Shown: one piece after another, positions 13,613 to 20,665 of the stretch
How positions within the stretch are numbered: position 1 is the first letter of the stretch
How the letters are laid out: each line of letters begins with the position of its first letter
NCBI GenBank assembly: GCA_051984675.1
Contig: JBPYFK010000073.1
Span: 1-22,220, forward strand
Reading direction: 5' to 3'
DNA length: 22,220 nt
Origin: JBPYFK01 sp051984675
Lineage (GTDB): Bacteria > Actinomycetota > Actinomycetes > Mycobacteriales > Pseudonocardiaceae
The notes under the pieces: model-generated
The model's database searches: none
What the model was told of the DNA's origin: nothing
Seen by the model: the letters and a program-made list of their open reading frames with translations, nothing else
Made by a program: the position numbers and the translations under genes

Positions 13613-14755
13613 ATGCGCGTACTGTTCGTGACCTCACCTGGGATCGGACACCTCTTTCCCACAGTCACCACGGCGCACGCGTTCCGGGCGGCCGGGCACG
13701 AGGCCCTCTATGCGCTCGGCGGGCATCTCGACGCGGCCGCCGCAGCGGGAATGCCAGTGGTGGACACCGCGCCGGGTGTGGACTTCGCCCAGATCTTCAA
13801 GCAGTTCGTCGGCGACGGGCAGCGACCGCGCTCGCCAGCGGCGCGAACCGATCCGACGTGGCCGGCGCCGCTGTTCGCGAAGGTGTCCGAGGTGACTGTC
13901 GACGCCACGATGAGCGTCGGCACCGAATGGCAGCCGGACCTGGTGATCTCGACACCGCTGCAGGGCGCCGGCCCGCTGGTCGCCGCGAAACTGGGCGTGC
14001 CGGTGGTGGAGCACGGAATCGGGTTCGGGTCGACCGGCAGGGTGGCCGAACTCCTGCGCGACGCGATGCGCGACTCCTACCAGCGGTACGGGGCGCGCCC
14101 TGTACCACCGGACGTCCGGCTGTCAGTCACGCCGCCGAGCATGACCACCTCACCCCCGAACGACCAGGCCGGTACACAAACCTGGCCGATGCGCTACGTC
14201 CCTTACAACGGCGGGGGCGTGCTGCCGGACTGGCTACGAACACCACCGAGTCGGCCCAGGATCGCGGTCACCCTGGGCACGGCGTTGCCCCACCTGTCCG
14301 GCCTCGCTGGGTTGTCCGGCCTGCTCGCCGCTGCCGCCGAAGTCGACGCGGAAGTGGTGCTGGCGCTCGGTGGGGTCGACACCTCCGAACTCGACGCTCT
14401 TCCCAGCAATGTCCGTATCTGCCAGCAGTGGGTTCCGTGGGGCGCCCTGCTGCGCACCTGCGCCGGCGCGATGCACCACGGCGGCGCGGGAACCACCCTC
14501 ACCGCCCTCGACGCCGGCATTCCGCAGCTCGTCCTCCCGCACGGCGCTGATCAGTACTACAGCGCCGAGGCGGTCCGGGCCAGAGGAGTCGGTCGGATCG
14601 GCGATCCAGGCTCGATCACGGCCGCGGACATCGAGCGGCTGGTGGACGACGAAGCAGCCCGCGCGGCTGCGGTCGAGGTCCGTTCCGAGATGGCCTCGAT
14701 GCCCGCTCCGGCCGAGATCGCGTCGCGACTCGCCACGCTCCCGCAGCGTGCCTAG
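13613..14755 (+). CDS. GT-B glycosyltransferase (MGT/UGT-like)
   Basis: A 380-residue family-1-like glycosyltransferase. The N-terminal acceptor domain starts MRVLFVTSPGIGHLFPTV with the family's GH motif (catalytic His13 position). The C-terminal nucleotide-sugar domain begins near RPRIAVTLGT and holds the signature HHGGAGTTLTALDAGIPQLVLPHGADQ (from His288). This pattern is shared with macrolide and antibiotic glycosyltransferases (EryCIII/OleD/YjiC types), which transfer sugars to small-molecule acceptors. No sugar-biosynthesis or polyketide genes flank it, so it stands alone. ATG 13613 follows GCAGGAGG by five bases; the long upstream extension in the same frame overlaps the divergent gene and is not used. 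Its TAG shares CTAG with the convergent flotillin gene. Confidence 0.9.
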   Translation: MRVLFVTSPGIGHLFPTVTTAHAFRAAGHEALYALGGHLDAAAAAGMPVVDTAPGVDFAQIFKQFVGDGQRPRSPAARTDPTWPAPLFAKVSEVTVDATMSVGTEWQPDLVISTPLQGAGPLVAAKLGVPVVEHGIGFGSTGRVAELLRDAMRDSYQRYGARPVPPDVRLSVTPPSMTTSPPNDQAGTQTWPMRYVPYNGGGVLPDWLRTPPSRPRIAVTLGTALPHLSGLAGLSGLLAAAAEVDAEVVLALGGVDTSELDALPSNVRICQQWVPWGALLRTCAGAMHHGGAGTTLTALDAGIPQLVLPHGADQYYSAEAVRARGVGRIGDPGSITAADIERLVDDEAARAAAVEVRSEMASMPAPAEIASRLATLPQRA

Positions 14756-15915
14756 TTGGGTCGGCGCGGCGCGACCACGCCGTCCGTGCTCGGGACGCCG
14801 TCGCGCGACGGCTGGTCGCCGGCACGGTTCTGGTTCGTGGTGCCGAGGCCCTGACGTACCGAGTCCAGGATCGCCAAGCCCTGGCTCACCAGGCCGGACG
14901 CGGTCTCGCCGAGCCCGTCCGTGCCGTTGAGGATGTTCAGGTTGGCGCCGCTGATCCCCTTCGCCGCCTCCTTGACGATCTCCGGCAACTGGCCGATCAG
15001 CATCTGGTCCAACGCGACACCGTTGTGCGACGCGGCGGCCTCGGCCTGGATCTTCATCTTCTCCGCGTCGGCTTCGGCCAGGATGCGCACTCGGTCCGCC
15101 TCGGCCTCGGCGGGCTTGACGACCTCGGAGACGAGCTGTTGCTGGCGCAGCTGGGCTTCGCGCTGCGCCAACTCGGTCTGCGCGGCGATGACCTCGCGCT
15201 GGGCCTGCGCCTGCGCCAACGGACCGGCCTGCGAAGCCTCGGCCTGCGCGCGGTCCACCTCGGCCCGGTACTGGGCCTGGACGATCGACGTCTGCCGCTC
15301 GTACTCGGCCTGTTTGCGCTGGGACTCCTGCTCTGCCTCGGCGGCAGCCTGGTCGGCCCGCGCCTGCGCGATCTGCGCCTCCTGCTGGATGGCCGCGTTG
15401 TGTGGCGCGGCCATCGCGTCGATGTACCCGAGCTTCATGTCGTCGATCGACTGGATCTGCAGCGAATCCACAGTCAGCCCGATCGTGGCCATCTCCGCCT
15501 TGGACCCGTCCAGGACCTCGGTGGCCAGCTTCTGCCGTTCCCGCACGATCTCCTCGACTGTCATCGAGCCGATGATCGAGCGCAGGTGCCCGGAGAAGAT
15601 GCGGCCGGTGAGCACGGACATCTGGCCCTGCTCGGACAGGAACCGCTGCGCGGCGTTGACGATGCTCTCGTTGTCATTACCGACCTTGAAGGCGATCACC
15701 GCCCGCACGTTCAGCGTGATGCCCTGTTTCGACACGCAGGTCTCGGTGACCTCGGCCTCGTGTAGGGCCAGCGACAGGAAGCGGACCTTGCGAAAGAAGG
15801 GCATCACGAACGTGCCGTGACCGGTCACCACCCGGAACGGCGTCCCACTTCCCCGACTCTTGCCCCCGGAAATCAACATCGCCTGATCGGGCGCGGGAAC
15901 TCGGTAGCCAAACAT
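14752..15915 (-). CDS. flotillin-like SPFH/band 7 protein
   Basis: A 387-residue flotillin-family protein. The SPFH domain spans about 1-180 (MFGYRVPAPDQAMLISGG start; VRFLSLALHEAEVTETCVSKQGITLNV; SIIGSMTVEEIVRERQ; LTVDSLQIQSIDD), then a long Ala/Glu/Gln-rich coiled coil (about 185-300, many EAE and QAQ steps), then a Gly-rich tail. Flotillins oligomerise on the inner face of membrane microdomains. No hydrophobic hairpin is obvious at the N-terminus. ATG 15915 follows GAGGAGA at good spacing; ATG 15930 in the same frame overlaps the upstream stop and is the alternative. It is preceded by an NfeD-like gene 11 bases away, the usual bacterial partner. The stop overlaps the convergent glycosyltransferase stop by four bases. 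Confidence 0.9.
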   Translation of the reverse strand: MFGYRVPAPDQAMLISGGKSRGSGTPFRVVTGHGTFVMPFFRKVRFLSLALHEAEVTETCVSKQGITLNVRAVIAFKVGNDNESIVNAAQRFLSEQGQMSVLTGRIFSGHLRSIIGSMTVEEIVRERQKLATEVLDGSKAEMATIGLTVDSLQIQSIDDMKLGYIDAMAAPHNAAIQQEAQIAQARADQAAAEAEQESQRKQAEYERQTSIVQAQYRAEVDRAQAEASQAGPLAQAQAQREVIAAQTELAQREAQLRQQQLVSEVVKPAEAEADRVRILAEADAEKMKIQAEAAASHNGVALDQMLIGQLPEIVKEAAKGISGANLNILNGTDGLGETASGLVSQGLAILDSVRQGLGTTNQNRAGDQPSRDGVPSTDGVVAPRRPN

Positions 15916-15926
15916 CGCGTCTCTCC

Positions 15927-16163
15927 TCATTCGTGTTCAGGGGAGGTGGCAGGACCGGACCACGCGACGACATCCACCGCCCGAGAACCATGTGAGTCGA
16001 CGACCAGCACCGTCTCGCCCTTGGGCAGCCGCTCGCGGGACCACGCGAGGTATGTCTCCGACCCACCGCGGATCTTCACCAGGACCTCGCCCGGACCGGC
16101 CGCGCCACGCGTGCCGAGGGTGAGGACGCCAACGCAGCCGACGACGGACGTATCAGGGCCCAC
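15927..16163 (-). CDS. small NfeD-like OB-fold protein
   Basis: A 78-residue protein without membrane segments. The pattern VVGCVGVLTLGTRGAAGPGEVLVKIRG...YLAWSRERLPKGETVLVVDSHGSRAVDVVAW has the strand order of the C-terminal OB domain of NfeD proteins (V-G-x-x-G-v, P-x-G-x-v, V-x-I-x-G, I-x-x-G-x-x-V-x-V-v). NfeD and flotillin genes are commonly paired, and it sits 11 bases before the flotillin start, so they form an operon. Start GTG 16163 has AGAGG about twelve bases upstream, a weak site. It lacks the NfeD transmembrane part, so it is either a soluble NfeD variant or a related regulator of flotillin assembly. The 112 bases between it and the lipoprotein gene presumably hold its promoter; I see no clear elements. 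Confidence 0.6.
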   Translation of the reverse strand: MGPDTSVVGCVGVLTLGTRGAAGPGEVLVKIRGGSETYLAWSRERLPKGETVLVVDSHGSRAVDVVAWSGPATSPEHE

Positions 16164-16275
16164 CGGTTTACCGACCTCTTACGTCTGACTGACTCAACCA
16201 GGCCGCCAACCTACCGCCCCGCGCGGTCGCGTGCGTCCAAAATCGACAAACGGTTACCCGGTCGTCGTCGTGAGG

Positions 16276-16884
16276 TCAGTCGTTCTCGATGGAGAAGTCC
16301 CACATGCCCACGACGTGACCACCCTGCTGCCAGTTGATCTGGGCCTGCCCGTCGTGGAACAGGCCGGACACGCGCAGGATGGCCGGCTGCCCGGCAGCCG
16401 CGGTCACCGTCCCCGGCCCGACCGGGGTGAGCGGGATGTCCGTGCCGTGCTCGTCCCGCGACGACAGGTCGGCGGCGGAGAGCTGGACGGAGCCCGCGCT
16501 CGGGATCGCGGTGATCGTGATCACCCCGGGCACCGGGTCGTCCGGTGTGTGCACCGGCGCCAGATCCTCGGCCGGACCGGACGTCGTGATCAGCGCGTTC
16601 CCCCCGCCCGGCAGGGACACCCGCAGTGGAGCGCCCATCTCGAGCAGCTGCGGGTTCCCAACCGAAGCCGGTACCGGCGCGGGCGGCCCCGGCTCGGCGG
16701 TGGGCACGGGCACGCTGCCCAGCCGGTGCACCGTGTCGGCGGTCTGTTCACCCGGTGCACTGGCCGGCTGGCTCGCGCAACCGGTCAGCACCAGCCCGGC
16801 GATCAGTGCGGACCCAAGCAGTCGGGTCGCGAGCAGTCGGGTCGGGAGCGGGGTTTTCGCCGTTCGCCCTTTCGCTGCCGTCAT
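16276..16884 (-). CDS. lipoprotein of unknown function
   Basis: A 202-residue lipoprotein. A basic N-terminus (AKGRTAKTPLPTRLLATRLL) and hydrophobic stretch end in the lipobox LTGC with Cys36 as the lipidation site. A Pro/Ala-rich linker follows (about 60-75), then a Gly/Thr/Val-rich beta domain (about 80-202) ending MWDFSIEND. I do not recognise the domain. ATG 16884 overlaps the TGA of the upstream phosphoesterase (CCATGA), so the two are translationally coupled and it may act with that secreted enzyme on the outer face of the membrane. A short duplication, gagcagtcgggtcg, occurs in the signal region (TRLLATRLL). Confidence 0.8.
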   Translation of the reverse strand: MTAAKGRTAKTPLPTRLLATRLLGSALIAGLVLTGCASQPASAPGEQTADTVHRLGSVPVPTAEPGPPAPVPASVGNPQLLEMGAPLRVSLPGGGNALITTSGPAEDLAPVHTPDDPVPGVITITAIPSAGSVQLSAADLSSRDEHGTDIPLTPVGPGTVTAAAGQPAILRVSGLFHDGQAQINWQQGGHVVGMWDFSIEND

Positions 16885-18362
16885 GGGGTCAGCTTGCTTT
16901 CGACACGCTGGTAGACCGGACGCGTGGTCGCATTCACGCCCCCGGCGGTCGCCGGGTAGACCTCGCGCATGTCATCCGGCTTCACCGGCGGCAGAGCCCG
17001 CCCGGATGGGTTGTTGTACACGTCGTTGCCGAACGGTCGGAGGCCGTCGGCGGCGGCGAAACCGAGATGCCCCTTGGCATCGGCGCCGCCGGTGTCGAGG
17101 CCGAACAGGTCCTCCATGCTGCGCAGCCAGCTGTAGTGGTTGTAGGGCTGGTCGCTGACTGACCCCGGCTTGACGAACCGGCTGATGACCACCGAACCGG
17201 TGATACCACCACCCGGCGTGGTGTCCTGACCGAACGCCTGGTGGCCGGGCTGGGGCGTGTTCGGGCCGGGAAGCTCGTTGCAGCAGGCCACGATCGACTG
17301 CGCGACGTCGTTCGGGTTGTTCAGGCTCGGGTCCGCGTTGCCCTTGTAGTCCGCGATCGAGTTCCCGTACATCTTGTACGGCGGGAAGCCCTCGTCGAAG
17401 ATGATCTGGATCATGCCGTCGTGCTGGAATGCTGGCGACGCCATGATCATCGGGATGTACCTCTTCAGGAACAGGTCGGCCGAGTACAGGCCACCCTGGT
17501 GGTTGTTCGGATCGCCCGAGAGATTGTCACCCTTGCAGGTCGCGTCGTGCGCGTCCGAGCAGTTGTTCGGTGTGATCCAGTTGAATCGCGGGGTGGTCGC
17601 CTCGCTCTTGAGATCCTGTTCCAGACCGCTGAGCGGCGGGTGCCCGGCGTTGCCCGCCAGGCCGTCCAGCGGCACGACGTTGCGGCAGTCCGCCGGGTTG
17701 TCGGTCACCGCGTGGAACCACGCCGCGGGGTTGTGCTTGGGCACGTACTGGTCGGCTGGCGTCGCGCTTCCCGGGGCGGGCACGCCGCCACCGGCGGGGT
17801 TCCCGGGAATCCCGCACTGGTAGGGGTTGTCGCGGGTGGGGTTGTTGCCCATGTCCTGCATGTACGCCTTCCACGGCACCCTGGCCGCGTCCAGCTGGTT
17901 GAACAGGGTCGGCACGGACTTCGGGTACACGCACCCGGACGAGGCGTTGATCTGGCCGTCCGCGGCGGGTGTGCCGGGCTGCACGTCCTTGTACTGCGGG
18001 CAGTCTTCCTGGGTGTCAGGCGTCGGCGCCTGCCCGGCGATCGCGCTGAGGTAGTTGTCCTGGCTGAAGTGGCCGGTGCCGTAGTACTGGCGCATCAGCA
18101 GGCCGTAGCTCGGCAGCGTCTTCCACAGGTAGTCGTTCTGGTTCAGGCCGGTGAAGGTCGCCTCGTAGGACTTGTTCTCCAGCATGATCGTCCACACGTG
18201 ACCGACCGGGGGGTGGGTGAACCCGCCGGCCCCGCTGGCCGCGTTCCGCGGATAAGCCCAGGCCACCCCGGCGACAGCGGAAAGCATCAGCACCGCCGCC
18301 AGGCTACCCAGAATCGTGAGTTCGCGACGGCCTCGTCGATCACGCCTGCGCCCACTCAGCAC
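16881..18362 (-). CDS. secreted PF04185 phosphoesterase, longer paralogue
   Basis: A 493-residue paralogue of the 10376-11482 enzyme. A basic N-terminus (SGRRRDRRGRREL) and membrane segment (ILGSLAAVLMLSAVAGVAWA) form a signal peptide or anchor, then WTIMLENKSYEATFTG, MRQYYGTGHFSQDNYLSAIAGQ, KHNPAAWFHAVTD, the acidic site motif QIIFDEGF and NHYSWLRSMEDLFGL. The order matches the AcpA-like gene, with insertions. It should hydrolyse phosphate esters outside the cytoplasm. GTG 18362 is chosen because GGAGG lies eight bases before it; ATG 18377 (five codons longer) has its ribosome site too close. It overlaps the lipoprotein gene by four bases. The Asn/Pro-rich inserts (GNPAGGG, SGDPNNHQGG) are not in the shorter paralogue. 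Confidence 0.88.
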   Translation of the reverse strand: MLSGRRRDRRGRRELTILGSLAAVLMLSAVAGVAWAYPRNAASGAGGFTHPPVGHVWTIMLENKSYEATFTGLNQNDYLWKTLPSYGLLMRQYYGTGHFSQDNYLSAIAGQAPTPDTQEDCPQYKDVQPGTPAADGQINASSGCVYPKSVPTLFNQLDAARVPWKAYMQDMGNNPTRDNPYQCGIPGNPAGGGVPAPGSATPADQYVPKHNPAAWFHAVTDNPADCRNVVPLDGLAGNAGHPPLSGLEQDLKSEATTPRFNWITPNNCSDAHDATCKGDNLSGDPNNHQGGLYSADLFLKRYIPMIMASPAFQHDGMIQIIFDEGFPPYKMYGNSIADYKGNADPSLNNPNDVAQSIVACCNELPGPNTPQPGHQAFGQDTTPGGGITGSVVISRFVKPGSVSDQPYNHYSWLRSMEDLFGLDTGGADAKGHLGFAAADGLRPFGNDVYNNPSGRALPPVKPDDMREVYPATAGGVNATTRPVYQRVESKLTP

Positions 18363-18407
18363 TGCTTCTACCTCCATTCACCTGATCCGGCCGGAGAACA
18401 CTAACCC

Positions 18408-18423
18408 ATTCAATCGGTTGAAT
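18408..18423. promoter_or_regulatory. ATTCAA-TCGG-TTGAAT palindrome
   Basis: A perfect 6-bp inverted repeat with a four-base centre, AT-rich in GC-rich surroundings, lies 46 bases before the GTG of the phosphoesterase gene. Immediately downstream on the minus strand is TAGTGT, a possible -10. This position fits a repressor operator. Confidence 0.45.
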
Positions 18424-18492
18424 AAATCGATGCAACACGCTGCCCGACCCGGAAACGTCCCGAATGTCGTGACCAGGCGGGCGCGTCCTGGA

Positions 18493-18557
18493 GCATGACC
18501 GGATACGGACGGAGTCATGCGGGATACGGACAGGGCCATACCGGATACGGACAGGGC
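18493..18557 (+). repeat. three-copy 21/22-bp tandem repeat with GCATGAC palindrome
   Basis: Three direct units begin at 18494 (22 bp), 18516 (21 bp) and 18537 (21 bp) and share the core GGATACGGAC. Copies 2 and 3 differ at only three positions. GCATGAC (18493-18499) and GTCATGC (18514-18520) flank the first unit as a perfect inverted repeat. The array sits in the 316-base gap between the divergent phosphoesterase and DUF4389 genes. A 21-bp period is two helical turns, which would put bound proteins on one face of the DNA. Confidence 0.9.
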
Positions 18558-18609
18558 CATGACGCGAAGCACACGTATCAGTTTGGTCATTTTGCCCTCT
18601 TGCGTCCGC

Positions 18610-18635
18610 GGAACCGCTTAGCGTCTGGCCTGTCA
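18610..18635 (+). promoter_or_regulatory. possible ECF sigma promoter for the DUF4389 gene
   Basis: GGAACC (18610-18615) and GTCA (18632-18635) are separated by 16 bases, close to the envelope-stress SigE-type pattern (GGAAC, about 16 bases, CGTT/GTC). It lies 44 bases before ATG 18679. Match quality is moderate. Confidence 0.35.
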
Positions 18636-18678
18636 TTCGGCAGGAAAATACGTCATATCCACAACCGGAGGTCGTCAG

Positions 18679-19461
18679 ATGGCGACAAATTACCCGCCCC
18701 AGCACGGGGCATTCTTACCTGAGCTGGAGGTGGACGGTCCCGGTCCACAGAACCGGCTGACCGTGCTGTTTCGGCTCATACTGCTGATCCCGCAGTACCT
18801 CGTGGCGTTCTTTATCGCGCTCGCGGCCGTTTTCGTCATGTTCGTGAGCTGGTTCGGCGCGCTGTTCATGGGTCGCCTGCCAGCCTGGTCGGAACGCTTT
18901 CTCACCGGTTACCTCGGATATATGACACGGATCGGGGCGTACGCCAATCTGCTCGTGGACGCCTACCCGCCGTTCAGCTTCAACGCGCCGGACTACCCGG
19001 TGCGAGTCGAGGTGCACTCCGGCCGGCTGAACCGCGCCGCCGTGCTGTTCCGCTTCATCCTGGCCATCCCGGCCGCGCTGGTCCAGTACGTGCTCAACTA
19101 CGGCTGGTTCGCGTGCTCGTTCTTCCTGTGGCTGTCCGTGCTGATCACCGGCCGGACGCCGACACCGGTGTTCGGCGCGACCGCCGCGGTACTTCGCTAC
19201 AGCTTCCGGTTCTCGGCGTGGGCCATGATGCTGACCTCGTCCTACCCGAAGCACGTGTTCGGTGACCCCGGGACCGCGACCAGCCAGGACACCCAGGGCA
19301 CCCGCCCGCTGGCGCTCACCAGCGGCGGGCGTGCGCTGGTGATCGTGTTCATCGTGCTCGGTGTACTGGCGCTCGCCGGCAATATCGGCGTCAACGTCTA
19401 CCAGGCGCAGCACAACGCCAACCGGATGGAACAGATCCAGCACCACTCCGGCGGTTACTGA
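18679..19461 (+). CDS. DUF4389 family membrane protein
   Basis: A 260-residue protein with the DUF4389 pattern given twice: NRLTVLFRLILLIPQYLVAF (about 25-44) and NRAAVLFRFILAIPAALVQYV (about 118-138), each followed by more membrane helix, plus MGRLPAWSERFLTGYLGYMTRIGAYANLL and ITGRTPTPVFGATAAVLRYSFRFSAWAMML. A last membrane segment (ALVIVFIVLGVLALAGNIGV) precedes a short polar His/Gln tail. The family is common in Actinobacteria, sits in the cytoplasmic membrane and has no established function. ATG 18679 follows CCGGAGG at ideal spacing. Codon 13 (18715-18717) is TTA. A terminator hairpin follows the stop by 17 bases, so the gene is monocistronic. Confidence 0.88.
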   Translation: MATNYPPQHGAFLPELEVDGPGPQNRLTVLFRLILLIPQYLVAFFIALAAVFVMFVSWFGALFMGRLPAWSERFLTGYLGYMTRIGAYANLLVDAYPPFSFNAPDYPVRVEVHSGRLNRAAVLFRFILAIPAALVQYVLNYGWFACSFFLWLSVLITGRTPTPVFGATAAVLRYSFRFSAWAMMLTSSYPKHVFGDPGTATSQDTQGTRPLALTSGGRALVIVFIVLGVLALAGNIGVNVYQAQHNANRMEQIQHHSGGY

Positions 19462-19478
19462 CCCCGGGGAGCGGCCAC

Positions 19479-19512
19479 GGCCGGCTGGAGCACGCCGGGT
19501 GCTCCGCCGGCC
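19479..19512 (+). terminator. hairpin terminator after the DUF4389 gene
   Basis: GGCCGGC (19479-19485) pairs with GCCGGCC (19506-19512) and GGAGCAC (19487-19493) with GTGCTCC (19499-19505), with one bulged T and a five-base loop GCCGG. No T tract follows. Position and stem strength fit a terminator. Confidence 0.75.
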
Positions 19513-19611
19513 GGGTGCGGATGTCGGCTGGTTCACACCGGGCTCGACCCCTCGTAGGCTTCCAGGCAGCGCCGGAATTTCCGCGCGTTTCGTGGCGTTC
19601 CAGGACCGTTA

Positions 19612-19625
19612 GTTGAACCTTCAAC
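19612..19625. promoter_or_regulatory. GTTGAA-CC-TTCAAC palindrome upstream of pirin
   Basis: A perfect 14-bp palindrome 43 bases before the pirin ATG. The TTGAA/TTCAA arms resemble MarR-family operators, and pirin genes are often controlled by redox-responsive MarR-like proteins. No regulator gene is adjacent. Confidence 0.5.
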
Positions 19626-19668
19626 AAAGTGTCCGGCCGACCACTCAACTCGACAGGGGGCGTGCGCC

Positions 19669-20655
19669 ATGCCTGCCATCACCACCGACACCCTGACTCT
19701 GCCCCGCATCGCGGCACCCGATCCGGTTACCGTCAGTGACCGCCCCGTTCGTTCGGTGACGACGGCACCCAGCGGGTACGAGGGCGAGGGCTTCCCCGTG
19801 CGTCGCGCGTTCGCCGGGGTGTCGCTGACCGAGCTGGACCCGTTCATCCACATGGACCAGATGGGCGAGGTCGAATACGCGCCCGGCGAGCCGAAGGGCA
19901 CGCCGTGGCACCCCCACCGGGGCTTCGAGACAGTCACCTACATGATCGACGGGATCATCGAGCACGCCGACTCCAACGGTGGCGGCGGGACGATCACCAA
20001 CGGAGACACCCAGTGGATGACCGCAGGCGGTGGCATTCTGCACATCGAAGCGCCCCCGGAACACCTGGTGGTCTCCGGCGGGCTGTTCCACGGCTTCCAG
20101 CTGTGGGTCAACCTCCCGCGTGCCAACAAGTTCAACCCACCGCGCTACCAGGACATCGGCGCGCAGCAGACCACCCTGCTGTCGTCGGCCGACGGTGGCG
20201 CGCTGGTTCGGCTCATCGCAGGTGACGTCGCCGGGCACAGCGGCCCCGGCTCGACGTTCACGCCGATCCTCCTCAGCCACGCCACGGTCAACCCCGGCGC
20301 CGAACTGCGGTTGCCGTGGCCGGCGCACTTCAATGCGCTGGCGTACGTGCTCGCCGGCAACGGCACGGTCGGTACCGAGCGCCGCCCGATCCACAAAGGA
20401 CAGCTCGCCGTGTTCGGCCCCGGCGAGGCGCTGACCGTCGCCGCCGCGACGAACCAGCCGGTGGCGGAGCCGAACCTGGAGATCCTGCTGCTGGGCGGGC
20501 AGCCCATCCGCGAACCCGTCGCGCACTACGGGCCGTTCGTGATGAACACCAAGGAAGAGGTCGCGCAGGCGATGCAGGACTTCCAGAGCGGCAAACTCGG
20601 CGTGGTTCCCGCCCAGAAGATCCCGCACAGCCAGGGTGAAACGCCGCCGGCGTGA
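19669..20655 (+). CDS. pirin family protein
   Basis: A 328-residue bicupin of usual pirin length. The metal site is complete: His81 and His83 in HPHRGFETVTYM, and His125 and Glu127 in MTAGGGILHIEAPPE, spaced as in characterised pirins (H-x-H, about 42 residues, H-x-E). GLFHGFQLWVNLP and the C-terminal cupin with VLAGNGTVG and LLLGGQPIREPVAHYGPFVMNT follow. Bacterial pirins bind Fe or another metal in the cytosol, and some act as quercetinases or redox-sensitive partners; the exact role here is unknown. ATG 19669 has AGGGGG ten bases upstream, a slightly long spacing. The gene is convergent with thiI, ten bases away. Confidence 0.92.
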   Translation: MPAITTDTLTLPRIAAPDPVTVSDRPVRSVTTAPSGYEGEGFPVRRAFAGVSLTELDPFIHMDQMGEVEYAPGEPKGTPWHPHRGFETVTYMIDGIIEHADSNGGGGTITNGDTQWMTAGGGILHIEAPPEHLVVSGGLFHGFQLWVNLPRANKFNPPRYQDIGAQQTTLLSSADGGALVRLIAGDVAGHSGPGSTFTPILLSHATVNPGAELRLPWPAHFNALAYVLAGNGTVGTERRPIHKGQLAVFGPGEALTVAAATNQPVAEPNLEILLLGGQPIREPVAHYGPFVMNTKEEVAQAMQDFQSGKLGVVPAQKIPHSQGETPPA

Positions 20656-20665
20656 GCGGCCGCGT

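Noticed and set aside
18495..18722. 75-residue ORF with GYGxGH repeats
   Set aside because: The repeats come from the 21-bp DNA array. The frame uses rare codons (ATA, TTA), has its GGAG only one base from the ATG, and runs into the DUF4389 gene.
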